Assembly (NCBI GenBank): GCA_963844635.1
Contig: CAWJPD010000003.1
Span: forward strand, 496,001 to 560,000
DNA length: 64,000 nucleotides
Source: JAJPKK01 sp963844635
Lineage (GTDB): Bacteria; Pseudomonadota; Alphaproteobacteria; Rhizobiales; Xanthobacteraceae
Direction of reading: 5' to 3'
The position numbers were made by a program, and so were the translations under genes. Of this stretch, positions 54,044-62,742 are shown one piece after another (position 1 is the first letter of the stretch; each line of letters starts with the position of its first letter). The notes under the pieces are model-generated. The model saw only the letters and a list, made by a program, of their open reading frames with translations, had not been told where the DNA came from and did not search any database.

Positions 54044-55258
54044 ATGGCCGCGATCGACCGTTATATATTCCGCACTATTTTCGGCGCGTTCCTGCTGATA
54101 CTGATCAACTTGACGGCCGTGATCTGGATCACTCAGGTTCTGCGCCAGATCAACCTTATCACCAATCAGGGCCAGACGATCCTGGTGTTCCTGAGCATCA
54201 CCGGACTCCTGGTGCCGATTCTGATGCAGGTGATTGCGCCGATCGCGCTCTCGCTCGCGGTTTGCTACGTGCTGGTCAAGCTTAACGGCGATTCCGAGCT
54301 TGTGGTGATGAATGCGGCCGGCATCCCGCCGCGCAGGCTTTTTCTGCCCGTCCTTTACGCCTGCGTCCTCGTCGCCATTTTCGTCCTTTACATCGGAGGC
54401 GATCTTGCCCCACGGCTGCAACGGAAAATGGCCCAGGAATTTGCAAAAGTCCGAACCGATGTGGTTGCAAACATCGTGCGTCCGGGTGCCTTCGTCTCCG
54501 TCGAACACGGGCTGATCTTTCATATTCGGGAACGGCAGGGCGACAATCAGTTTCGCGGCATCTTCATTGACGACAGCCGCAATCCGGAGGAACGAGATAC
54601 CATCGTTGCCGAATTTGGCCAGATCGTGCAGCGCCCCGAAGGCTCGTTCCTGGTAATGCGCGACGGTAATGTCCAACGCCGCAAGGCGAAGGAGCGTGAC
54701 CCTACCATCGTGCTGTTCGATCAATATGCCTTCGATCTGACCCGGCTGACACCCGAACCCCAGGTGACCATCGGCTTGCGGGAGAAATATCTCTGGGATC
54801 TCGTGTTTCCGTCTGCCGACGATCCGCTGCTGAAAAGCTCACCGCTCCAATTCCGGACCGAAATGCACGATCGGCTGATGGCTCCGCTTTATCCGCTGGC
54901 CTTCGGCGTGATTGCGTTCTCGGTGCTCGGGTTCCCGCGGACGACGCGGCAGAGCCGTGCCATTTCGGTGTTCTTGGTGGGAGCGACGATCGCGGGCGTG
55001 CGCCTTGCCGGTTTTGCCGGAATTGCCATGTCTTTCAATGTCCCAAGCTCGCTCGCAATGGTTTACGTCCTCATCGTGCTGGCGATGGCGTTCGGCGCCT
55101 TCGTGGTGTGGCGCGGCGTTCCTCTCGACATCGACGAAAAAATCGACATCAAAGCGATCGCGCAACGCATCCTCGATCAGCTTGAAAGACTGGGCGCCAG
55201 GTTCAAAATCCGCGTTCCCGCCGCCGAGATGCTGCGGCGGTCGGATCGCGCCGAATAA
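54044..55258 (+). CDS. lptF: LPS export ABC transporter permease LptF
   Basis: A 404-residue inner-membrane component of the Lpt machine that moves lipopolysaccharide to the outer membrane. Membrane helices at the start (MAAIDRYIFRTIFGAFLLIL and GLLVPILMQVIAPIALSLAV) precede the cytoplasmic coupling segment SELVVMNAAGIPPRRLFLP. The periplasmic jellyroll domain is in the middle (LIFHIRERQGDNQFRGIFID). Two or three helices end the protein (LMAPLYPLAFGVIAFSVLGF and later). LptG normally follows LptF, but here an MsbA-like exporter follows after a palindrome at 55270-55283 (CCGGCCATGGCCGG). Confidence 0.9.
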   Translation: MAAIDRYIFRTIFGAFLLILINLTAVIWITQVLRQINLITNQGQTILVFLSITGLLVPILMQVIAPIALSLAVCYVLVKLNGDSELVVMNAAGIPPRRLFLPVLYACVLVAIFVLYIGGDLAPRLQRKMAQEFAKVRTDVVANIVRPGAFVSVEHGLIFHIRERQGDNQFRGIFIDDSRNPEERDTIVAEFGQIVQRPEGSFLVMRDGNVQRRKAKERDPTIVLFDQYAFDLTRLTPEPQVTIGLREKYLWDLVFPSADDPLLKSSPLQFRTEMHDRLMAPLYPLAFGVIAFSVLGFPRTTRQSRAISVFLVGATIAGVRLAGFAGIAMSFNVPSSLAMVYVLIVLAMAFGAFVVWRGVPLDIDEKIDIKAIAQRILDQLERLGARFKIRVPAAEMLRRSDRAE

Positions 55259-55361
55259 ATCCCAGTTTTCCGGCCATGGCCGGCGCGTGACAAGGCTGGC
55301 GCTGTCCGCTACAGCCTACACCCGGGGGCGCGCTGGCGCTCGGCGGAACCCGACGGCCTTC

Positions 55362-57176
55362 ATGCTCACTCGTTTAGGGCGGACATTGTTTGCCGACCCG
55401 TACGGCACTCCCGCGGTGATCCGGCGGCTGGTCCGCGAACAGGCAGTGTCCCATTGGCGCCGCTACGGCTTCTCGCTCGCCTGCATGGCGGTGAGCGCCG
55501 CGTGCACGGCAGCTGCCGCCTATCTTTTCGGGTACGGCATCAACCAGTCCTATGTGAATCGCAGCTTCCCCGGCGTGGCTTTCGTCGCCGTGGCGGCCGT
55601 GGTGATTTCTACCCTCAAGGGCCTGTCGACTTACGGTCAGGCAGTGACGCTCGCCCGCATCAACAATCAAATGCTCGCTGATAACCAGCGCCGTATCTTC
55701 GAAAAGCTCATTCACCAGGATGCCGGCTATTACGCCGATCGTCACTCTTCCGAATTCGCGGCGCGGCTGACCTTCGGGGCGGGAGCGCCCGGACTTGTCA
55801 TGAGCCTGCTCCTCAACACGCTGGGGCGCGACCTCCTCTCGCTGCTGTCGCTCGTCGGCGTGATGGTCTACCAGGCGCCCATTCTCTCGGCCTTCGCGCT
55901 GTTGTTGATGCCGCCAGCGATCCTCAGCGTGCGCAATCTCATCAAGCGGGTGCGCGCCATTACACTGACCCAGTTTGGCGGGGGCGCCGACATTCTCAAG
56001 TCGATGCAGGAGACGGTGCAGGGTTTCAGGGTCATCAAGGCCTTCAATCTCGAAGAGGCCATGCGGGTGCGGGTCTATGGCGGCATTGCCGCCGTGGAGC
56101 GGGCCTCGAACAAGCTCGCTCGCGTATCGAACCGCTCCGCCCCATTGATGGAAACACTGGGCGGCGTCGCCATCGGCCTGATGTTCCTTTACGGCGGCTA
56201 CCGCGTGCTGGTGCAGAACGATCCGCCCGGCGAGTTCATGTCGTTCATCGTCGCATTCCTGCTCGCCTACGAGCCGGCGAAGCGGATCGCGCGGTTGAAC
56301 ATCGACTTGCACAATGCGCTCACTGGCGTTCAGTTTCTGTTCGATCTCATCGATTCCCCGGACGCCAAGCCGCCGGTCCCGAAGCCGGACGTGAAGGTCG
56401 AGCGCGGCCATATCGTTTTCGACCAAGTGACGTTTGGGTATCGCGCAAGCAACCCGGTGCTGCGCGATATCTCGTTCGTGGCCGAACCGGGCGAGGTGAC
56501 CGCATTCGTCGGTCCATCCGGGGGTGGCAAATCCACCATCTTCAATCTCGTGCTCGCACTCTACGCGCCGCAGCAGGGCGCCGTTCGCGTCGATGGGCAG
56601 GACTATCGTTCGGTTTCCGTCGAATCGATCCGGCGACAGATTGCCTATGTCGGCCAGGACGTTTTTCTCTTTCACGGCAGCATCCGCTACAACATCGCGC
56701 TCGGCCGCATCGGCGCGACCGAGGAGGAAATCGTCGCGGCGGCAAAGGCCGCCCATGCCGACGAGTTCATCTCCCGGTTTCCGGCCGGATACGACACCCA
56801 TGTCGGCGAGCAGGGCGCGCAACTCTCCGGTGGGCAGCGCCAGCGCATCTCGATCGCGCGCGCATTGATCCGGGATGCTCCGATCATTCTGCTCGATGAA
56901 CCGACCGCCGCACTCGACTCGGAATCTGAGCGTTTCGTGCAGGATGCGATGGGCAAGCTCATCAAAGGGCGCACGACGCTGGTGATCGCGCACCGCCTTC
57001 ATACGGTGATCCAGGCAAATAGAATATACGTTATCGAGGATGGACGCGTCGTCGAGTCGGGGCGTCATACGGAGCTTCTCGCCCATTCCGGCCGGTATGC
57101 GCATTTTTACCTGCTGCGCCTGTCGCGTGATGCCGGGCCGGAGACGCCGGAAGCGGTTTCCATCGTGCCTGGCTGA
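55362..57176 (+). CDS. MsbA-like ABC exporter (lipid/LPS flippase type)
   Basis: A 604-residue half-transporter with fused membrane and ATPase domains. The membrane domain has about six helices, beginning around YGFSLACMAVSAACTAAAAYL, with NQMLADNQRRIFEKLIHQDA as the first coupling region. The ATPase domain has Walker A GPSGGGKST (about residue 384), the Q-loop YVGQDVFLFHGSI, the signature LSGGQRQRISIARALI and Walker B APIILLDEPTAALDSESERF. The pattern resembles MsbA, which flips lipid A core across the inner membrane. Placement directly after lptF supports an envelope-lipid role. The start at 55362 is chosen as the first ATG beyond the lptF stop with family-like sequence after it. Confidence 0.88.
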   Translation: MLTRLGRTLFADPYGTPAVIRRLVREQAVSHWRRYGFSLACMAVSAACTAAAAYLFGYGINQSYVNRSFPGVAFVAVAAVVISTLKGLSTYGQAVTLARINNQMLADNQRRIFEKLIHQDAGYYADRHSSEFAARLTFGAGAPGLVMSLLLNTLGRDLLSLLSLVGVMVYQAPILSAFALLLMPPAILSVRNLIKRVRAITLTQFGGGADILKSMQETVQGFRVIKAFNLEEAMRVRVYGGIAAVERASNKLARVSNRSAPLMETLGGVAIGLMFLYGGYRVLVQNDPPGEFMSFIVAFLLAYEPAKRIARLNIDLHNALTGVQFLFDLIDSPDAKPPVPKPDVKVERGHIVFDQVTFGYRASNPVLRDISFVAEPGEVTAFVGPSGGGKSTIFNLVLALYAPQQGAVRVDGQDYRSVSVESIRRQIAYVGQDVFLFHGSIRYNIALGRIGATEEEIVAAAKAAHADEFISRFPAGYDTHVGEQGAQLSGGQRQRISIARALIRDAPIILLDEPTAALDSESERFVQDAMGKLIKGRTTLVIAHRLHTVIQANRIYVIEDGRVVESGRHTELLAHSGRYAHFYLLRLSRDAGPETPEAVSIVPG

Positions 57177-57304
57177 TGCGAGAGCATTTGGCGCTAGCCG
57201 GCGAGGAAAAGCCGGTTATCGCCCGTCACTGGAAGCGCCATCTCGCCATGCGACGCCCACTCTTTTCTTGACGTTGCACCTCGGCCGATCACAATTTGCA
57301 TGGC

Positions 57305-58660
57305 ATGGAGAATGTGCTCGCGCCGGTTCATTCAGGCGCGGCGGAACGGGAATGGCCAATGCGCAACGGAGATGCCGATAGGATCGCGGACCTGGTGGAG
57401 CCGGGCCGCGTTCACCGCCGCGTCTATTCGGACCCCGACGTGTTCGAACTCGAGATGGAGCGGATTTTCGGCCGCGCCTGGCTGTTCGTCGGCCACACCA
57501 GCCAGATTCCCAATCCCGGCGATTATTTCACCGCCGAACTCGGCCGGCAGCCCGTGGTCATGACGAGGCACCATGACGGTAGCGTGCACGTGCTGTTCAA
57601 CCGCTGTACCCATCGCGGCGCCAAGGTCGTGAACGAGCGATGCGGCCACGCGGCGCGGCTCACATGCCTCTATCATGGCTGGAGCTACGATACCGATGGC
57701 ACCCTCCTCGCCGTGCCGATGCCGGAAGGTTGCGCGGAAACCTTTCGCCGCGAGGAATTCGGCCTCGCCCGCGTGCCTCGGACGGCGCAGTACCGCGGCT
57801 TTGTTTTCGCCAGCCTTGCCACCACCGGATCAAGTTTCGAGGACCATATCGGCCCGGTGAAATCGAACATCGACGATCTCGTCGACCGCGCGCCCGACGG
57901 CGTGCTTGCCTTCGACCTCGGTGCGCACCGCTACGCGTTTCGCGGGAACTGGAAGCTGCAGGTCGAGAACGTGCTTAATTCCTACCATGTCCCCTTCAGC
58001 CACGCTTCGACGGTCAACAAGGATGGCGTGCAATTCGCCCGCCGCGAGGGCGACAAGGCGGGCGCCAAGGTGGTCGAAGCCGACAAGGACCGCACCGCGC
58101 AATCGTGGAAGGGCCGTCGCAGCTACATTGTCGGCAATGGTCATGGCTGGACCAGCAACACCGCGCTCGACGAGGGCGGCCGTTCCAGTCCCGCCTTCGA
58201 TGAATATCGACGCGCGCTGGCGGAAAAGCTGGGGGCCGAGCGTGCCGGCGAGGTGCTCACCCCGCGGCTGCACAACACGCTGATCTATCCGAACATGTCG
58301 ATCATGGGACTCAACATCCATGTCCGCGTCATCAAGCCGGTCGCTGTGGATCGCACCGAAATCACCGTCTATCCGGTGCGGCTGGTCGGCGCTCCTCAGG
58401 CGATGAACTTCGCCAATCTGCGGCTGCTGAACGTGACCCATTCGGCGGCCTCGTTCGTGCAGACCGACGACGTCGAGGCATTCACACGTGTGCAGAAGGG
58501 GTTGCAGAGCCGGGCCTCTGACTGGGTCGACATTTCGCGCGGCCTCGGCGCCGAGGAACCCGACCGCGAACTGAACGCGACCCGCGCCTCGGCGATGCAT
58601 GAGATGGTGGTGCGCGCCCAGTACAAGGCATGGGTCGGCTATATGCGGGAGGCGGCATGA
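57305..58660 (+). CDS. aromatic-ring-hydroxylating dioxygenase alpha subunit (Rieske type)
   Basis: A catalytic alpha subunit of about 451 residues that adds both oxygen atoms to an aromatic ring. The Rieske [2Fe-2S] motif is CTHRGAKVV...CLYHGWSYD, with Cys-x-His and Cys-x2-His ligands (about residues 101-124). The mononuclear iron site has NSYHVPFSHAS with the two histidines; the third, an acidic ligand, lies in the C-terminal part. GDYFTAELGRQPVVMTRHHD is typical. The ATG at 57305 is the likely start, and 57359 is an alternative. Its stop overlaps the beta-subunit start (ATGA). No ferredoxin or reductase genes lie nearby. A TRAP transporter follows, so the substrate is probably an aromatic acid. 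Confidence 0.9.
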   Translation: MENVLAPVHSGAAEREWPMRNGDADRIADLVEPGRVHRRVYSDPDVFELEMERIFGRAWLFVGHTSQIPNPGDYFTAELGRQPVVMTRHHDGSVHVLFNRCTHRGAKVVNERCGHAARLTCLYHGWSYDTDGTLLAVPMPEGCAETFRREEFGLARVPRTAQYRGFVFASLATTGSSFEDHIGPVKSNIDDLVDRAPDGVLAFDLGAHRYAFRGNWKLQVENVLNSYHVPFSHASTVNKDGVQFARREGDKAGAKVVEADKDRTAQSWKGRRSYIVGNGHGWTSNTALDEGGRSSPAFDEYRRALAEKLGAERAGEVLTPRLHNTLIYPNMSIMGLNIHVRVIKPVAVDRTEITVYPVRLVGAPQAMNFANLRLLNVTHSAASFVQTDDVEAFTRVQKGLQSRASDWVDISRGLGAEEPDRELNATRASAMHEMVVRAQYKAWVGYMREAA

Positions 58661-59232
58661 CGGACAACACGATGGCCACGTCCCCGGCCTCTCTCGCGGA
58701 GTCGTCCGAACCGCGGCCATCGGCATCTCAACGGCCTGGACAGCGGGCATCGCCCGCTGATCGCGAGCTGGTCGAATCCTTCCTGTTCACCGAGGCGCGC
58801 TTGCTCGATGAGCGCCGCTTCCGCGATTGGATGAGCCTGTTCGCCGAGGACGGGACCTATTGGGTGCCGGCGGCGGAAAATCAACAAAGCCCGTTCAGCG
58901 AAGCCTCGCTGTTTTACGACGATCGCCAGCTGATGAAGACGCGGGTCGAGCGGCTGGAGCATCCGCGAATCCACGTGCAGACACCGCCTTCCCGCACGGC
59001 TCACCTGATCGGCAATATCGTGCTGGACGCCGCCGCCGATGCCGAGCCCGGCGAATACATGGTGCATTCGACCGTGATCATGGTCGAGTACCGCGAGGAC
59101 GCGCAGCGCCTCTTTGCCGGCCGGCAGACACATCGCCTGCGCCGTTGCGCCGATGGGCTTCGCATCGTGCAGAAGCGCGTCGATCTCGTGAACTGCGATT
59201 CCGCTTTCGAACCGATCGCGGTGCCGATCTGA
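58657..59232 (+). CDS. aromatic-ring-hydroxylating dioxygenase beta subunit
   Basis: A 191-residue structural beta subunit of the Rieske dioxygenase, of the NTF2-like fold. Recognisable text: ELVESFLFTEARLLDERRFR, then DWMSLFAEDGTYWVPAAENQ, SLFYDDRQLMKTRVERLEHP, and the end VQKRVDLVNCDSAFEPIAVP. A Ser/Pro/Ala-rich leader of about 30 residues is longer than usual. The ATGA overlap with the alpha subunit gene and GGGAGG upstream show translational coupling. The pair would form an alpha3beta3 hexamer. The assignment is firm. Confidence 0.9.
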   Translation: MTDNTMATSPASLAESSEPRPSASQRPGQRASPADRELVESFLFTEARLLDERRFRDWMSLFAEDGTYWVPAAENQQSPFSEASLFYDDRQLMKTRVERLEHPRIHVQTPPSRTAHLIGNIVLDAAADAEPGEYMVHSTVIMVEYREDAQRLFAGRQTHRLRRCADGLRIVQKRVDLVNCDSAFEPIAVPI

Positions 59233-59449
59233 CAATAGCGGGGGCGCTCGCGCCGTTTGGCGTGTGCAATTCCCGGAAGAGTTCGGCCGCGCATTGCCAA
59301 CCTTTGCCCGGCGGCCCCAACCACCCATCGCGACAAGGTGCGCGGGGCGCCGCTTGTCGATTTCCCGCAGAGTGGGTTTAATGGACGGCAATCGGGCAAA
59401 GCCTTGTGCACATGGGCATTCGGGCGTGCCGACGAATGGAGGAATTCCG

Positions 59450-60481
59450 ATGCGGACACGCCGGTTTGTGACGCTCGCTGCGCCCGTAATCGCGCTGACC
59501 AGCCTGTTGCCGCTCGCATCTGCCGGCCCTGCCGCCGCGCAGCAGCCGATCGTCCTCAAGTTCAGTCACGTGGTGTCGATCGATGCGCCGAAGGGCAAGG
59601 CCGCCCTGGTGTTCAAGGAATTGGCCGAGAAATACACCGGCGGCAAGGTAAAGGTGGAAGTCTACCCGAACTCCTCGCTTTACAAGGACAAAGAGGAACT
59701 GGAGGCGCTCCAGCTCGGCTCGGTGCAGATGCTGGCGCCCTCGATTTCGAAGTTCGGGCCGCTCGGCGTCAGGGAGTACGACGTCTTCGATCTGCCCTTC
59801 CTGATGAGCGATGACGCACGCGCGCGCCAGATGCTGGCAAGCCCGATGATGGGCGAACTCAACAAGAAGCTCGAAGCCAAGGGTGTGTTGCCGCTCGCCT
59901 ATTGGGATAACGGCGCCCAGGTCTACACGGCCAATCGGCCGTTGTTGCAGCCGCAGGACTTCCGCGGCCTCAAGCTGCGTATCCAGGGATCGAGGGTGCT
60001 TGATGCCGCCGCGCGGGAACTCGGCGCCATCCCGCAAATTCTCGCCTTTTCCGAGCTTTACCAGGCGCTCCAAACGGGGGTTGTCGATGGCCAGGACAAC
60101 GTCCCTTCGAACATTCTGACCCAGAAGCTCTATGAGGTGCAGAAATATCTGACGGTGTCCAATCATGGCCGGCTCGATTACGCCCTTGTCACCAACAAGA
60201 AGTTCTGGGACGGGCTGCCGGCCGATGTCCGCGCGCCGCTCACCCGGGCGGTGACGGAAGCCACCGAATATTTCAACGACACCGCGGCGAAGGACAATGC
60301 CGATGCGCTCGAAAAGATCAAGGCGTCGGGACGCGTGCAAGTCCACGTCCTCACCGATGACGAAAAGCGCGCCTGGGTCGCGAAGCTGATGCCGGTGCAC
60401 AAGGAGATGCAGAGCCGCTTCGGCAAGGACTTCCTCGAGCGCATCTACAAGGCGTCAGGGTTCGTTCCGCCGCAGTCTTGA
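59450..60481 (+). CDS. TRAP transporter solute-binding protein (DctP family)
   Basis: A 343-residue periplasmic binding protein of a tripartite ATP-independent (TRAP) transporter. The signal peptide RRFVTLAAPVIALTSLLPLA is cleaved near AAAQQ. The mature start PIVLKFSHVVSIDAPKGKAA and the segment GGKVKVEVYPNSSLYKDKEE are hallmarks; LKLRIQGSRVLDAAARELGA carries the conserved Arg that binds a carboxylate. GGAGG precedes the ATG. The small and large permease subunits follow at once, so the system is complete. Its ligand is a carboxylate, probably the substrate of the adjacent dioxygenase. Confidence 0.94.
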   Translation: MRTRRFVTLAAPVIALTSLLPLASAGPAAAQQPIVLKFSHVVSIDAPKGKAALVFKELAEKYTGGKVKVEVYPNSSLYKDKEELEALQLGSVQMLAPSISKFGPLGVREYDVFDLPFLMSDDARARQMLASPMMGELNKKLEAKGVLPLAYWDNGAQVYTANRPLLQPQDFRGLKLRIQGSRVLDAAARELGAIPQILAFSELYQALQTGVVDGQDNVPSNILTQKLYEVQKYLTVSNHGRLDYALVTNKKFWDGLPADVRAPLTRAVTEATEYFNDTAAKDNADALEKIKASGRVQVHVLTDDEKRAWVAKLMPVHKEMQSRFGKDFLERIYKASGFVPPQS

Positions 60482-60507
60482 AGCCTGCTGCGCCCCACGG
60501 AGCCGTC

Positions 60508-61197
60508 GTGATTTCGGCCGTGCTCGACCGCGTCCTGGACCGGCTCGAAGAATGGATCATCGCTACGCTGATAGGCGCGGCGACGCTCGTCACCTTTGTG
60601 GCCGTGGTCCATCGTTACGGCGCCAGCAATTCGGCAGTACTCTCCGCCTGGGCGCAGATGCACGGTTTCGTCCTCCTCGCCGGAGCGGCCGACTGGGTCT
60701 ATGATCACCTCACGGCGATCAACCTGTCCTGGGCGCAGGAACTTGCCACGTACATGTTCGTCTGGATGGCGAAGTTCGGGGCCGCGCTCGGCGTGCGCAC
60801 CGGCATCCATGTCGGCGTCGACGTGTTCGTGAAGCGCCTGAACCCTCGTGCGCGGACGCCGGTAATCGTGTTCGCGCTGCTCAGCGGCGCGCTGTTCACC
60901 GGCATCGTCGGCACGCTGGGTGCCATCTATGTCTACGAACTCGACCCTGACGAAGTCTCGCCGGAGCTCGAATGGCCGAGTTGGATGATCTATCTATGCA
61001 TCCCGCTCGGCTCGTACCTCATGTGCTTCCGTTTCCTGCAAGTCATGTGGCGCTATCTGATGACCGGCGCGATGCCGCATCAAGGTCACGGCATCGAATA
61101 CGAGGCTCCGCACGACGCCGAAGCTTACGGAGCGGCGACGCCGGCACAGTCTTCTGCCAAGCCCCAGGCGGCTCCTGTCGCGGAGCCGGCGCGGTGA
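60508..61197 (+). CDS. TRAP transporter small permease (DctQ family)
   Basis: A 229-residue membrane protein, the small permease subunit of the TRAP system. Four helices are seen: LEEWIIATLIGAATLVTFVA, an extended central region with WAQELATYMFVWMAKFGAAL (family signature), VIVFALLSGALFTGIVGTLG, and YLCIPLGSYLMCFRFLQVMW. An insertion between helices 1 and 2 (about 35 residues, GASNSAVLSAWAQMHGF) is longer than usual. The GTG at 60508 follows GGAG by five bases; a TTG at 60478 overlapping the dctP stop is less likely. The C-terminal tail is Ala/Pro-rich. It overlaps the dctM start by four bases (GTGA). Confidence 0.9.
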   Translation: MISAVLDRVLDRLEEWIIATLIGAATLVTFVAVVHRYGASNSAVLSAWAQMHGFVLLAGAADWVYDHLTAINLSWAQELATYMFVWMAKFGAALGVRTGIHVGVDVFVKRLNPRARTPVIVFALLSGALFTGIVGTLGAIYVYELDPDEVSPELEWPSWMIYLCIPLGSYLMCFRFLQVMWRYLMTGAMPHQGHGIEYEAPHDAEAYGAATPAQSSAKPQAAPVAEPAR

Positions 61198-62669
61198 CGG
61201 TCCTCGCCCCCGCACCGAAGCACGGGGTATCGCGCGGGCGCGCCGATGCGGTCGTCGCGTCGCTGATCGTACTTACCCCGATCGTATTGACACTCATCTG
61301 CTTCGCGGCACGGTTTGAAATCATCGAACTGTCGCATGCCGTGCGTGCGGTACTGCTGTTCGCGCTGCTGCTCGCGTTGATGGCGACAGGGATGCCGATC
61401 TCGATTGCGCTCGGGCTTTCGGTACTGACCTATTTGTTGGTCCTGTCGAGCGTCGATCCGAAGATGGTGGGCCTAAAACTGTTCACCAGCATCGACCGTT
61501 TCGAGATCATGGCGATCCCGTTCTTCATCCTCGCCGGGAATATTTTGACCTCCGGGGGGGTCGCCCGCCGCATGATCGATTTCGCCACCTCGATGATCGG
61601 ACATTGGTATGGCGGCCTCGGCCTCGCCGGCGTGCTGGCTTGCGCTTTGTTCGCGGCGATCTCAGGCTCTTCCGTTGCGACTGTGGTCGGCATCGGCTCG
61701 ATCATCCTGCCAGCCATCGTCGAGCACGGCTATCCGCCGCGATTCGGTGCAGGCGTCATCGCGACGTCGGGGGCGCTGGGCATCCTGTTCCCGCCCTCGA
61801 TCAATCTCGTCATCTACGCGGTCGCAACCAGCGGAATGCAGCCCAAGGGGCCGGACGGCGGCATTGTCGATTCGGCATCGGTCGGGCAGCTCTTCATAGC
61901 CGGCCTCGTTCCCGGGCTGATGCTTGCGGCAATGCTCGGCGCGACAACGTGGTACCGCGCGCGCCGCAACGATTACCCGCGCATGGCACGAGCGAATTGG
62001 CGGCAGCGGCTGCGCGCCTTTCGCCAAAGTTTCTGGGGCCTTTTCCTGATCGTGCTGGTGCTCGGCGGCATCTATTCGGGCCTGTTCACGCCGACCGAGG
62101 CAGCGGCGATGGCCGCGGTGTACGCCTTCGTCATCGCCGTATTCGTCTATAAGGAGCTCAAACTCGCCGAAGTGCCCGCGGTGCTCCTCAAGGCGGCATC
62201 GATGAGCGCGATGATCCTCTATATCATCACCAACGCGGCCGTGTTTTCCTGGCTGCTGACCTCCGAGCAGATCCCGCAGTCGATGGCCGAGTGGATGGCG
62301 GCCCAAGGTTTTGGCATCGTGGCATTCCTGCTCGTCACCAACATCGTGCTGCTCGCGGCCGGCAATTTCATGGACCCCGCCGCCATCGTGCTGATCATGG
62401 CACCGATCCTGTTCCCGATGGCGGCGGCACTCGGCGTCCACCCGGTGCATCTCGGCATCCTGATGGCCGTCAACATGGAGGTCGGCCTTTGCCATCCTCC
62501 GGTCGGCCTCAATCTCTATGTCGCCTCCGGCATCACCAGGATGGGAATCACCGAGCTCACGGTGGCGGTGCTGCCATGGCTCGGCACCATGCTGGTTTTC
62601 CTGGTGATGGTGACCTACATCCCCGAGATCTCGCTCTTCCTGCCGCGGCTGCTCGGCATGCTGAATTGA
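61194..62669 (+). CDS. TRAP transporter large permease (DctM family)
   Basis: A 491-residue membrane protein, the large permease that carries sodium-coupled uptake for the TRAP system. It starts at a GTG overlapping the small-permease stop. After an N-terminal extension (SLIVLTPIVLTLICFAARFE), the core has ALLLALMATGMPISIALGLS, FEIMAIPFFILAGNILTSGG, GGLGLAGVLACALFAAISGS, ATSGALGILFPPSINLVIYA and a long helical C-terminal half with FTPTEAAAMAAVYAFVIAVF and NMEVGLCHPPVGLNLYVASG. The pattern of about twelve helices is standard. The trio dctP-dctQ-dctM is complete. Confidence 0.94.
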   Translation: MTVLAPAPKHGVSRGRADAVVASLIVLTPIVLTLICFAARFEIIELSHAVRAVLLFALLLALMATGMPISIALGLSVLTYLLVLSSVDPKMVGLKLFTSIDRFEIMAIPFFILAGNILTSGGVARRMIDFATSMIGHWYGGLGLAGVLACALFAAISGSSVATVVGIGSIILPAIVEHGYPPRFGAGVIATSGALGILFPPSINLVIYAVATSGMQPKGPDGGIVDSASVGQLFIAGLVPGLMLAAMLGATTWYRARRNDYPRMARANWRQRLRAFRQSFWGLFLIVLVLGGIYSGLFTPTEAAAMAAVYAFVIAVFVYKELKLAEVPAVLLKAASMSAMILYIITNAAVFSWLLTSEQIPQSMAEWMAAQGFGIVAFLLVTNIVLLAAGNFMDPAAIVLIMAPILFPMAAALGVHPVHLGILMAVNMEVGLCHPPVGLNLYVASGITRMGITELTVAVLPWLGTMLVFLVMVTYIPEISLFLPRLLGMLN

Positions 62670-62742
62670 TGCGCGCCGTCACTTCGCGTTGCGCCAAGCT
62701 GAAATCCGTTCTCGACAAGTCGCCGAATGGTGAAAGCGTCGC

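Noticed and set aside
55374..57104. Long minus-strand open frame opposite the ABC exporter
   Set aside because: It is a shadow of the ABC gene with its Walker and signature motifs.
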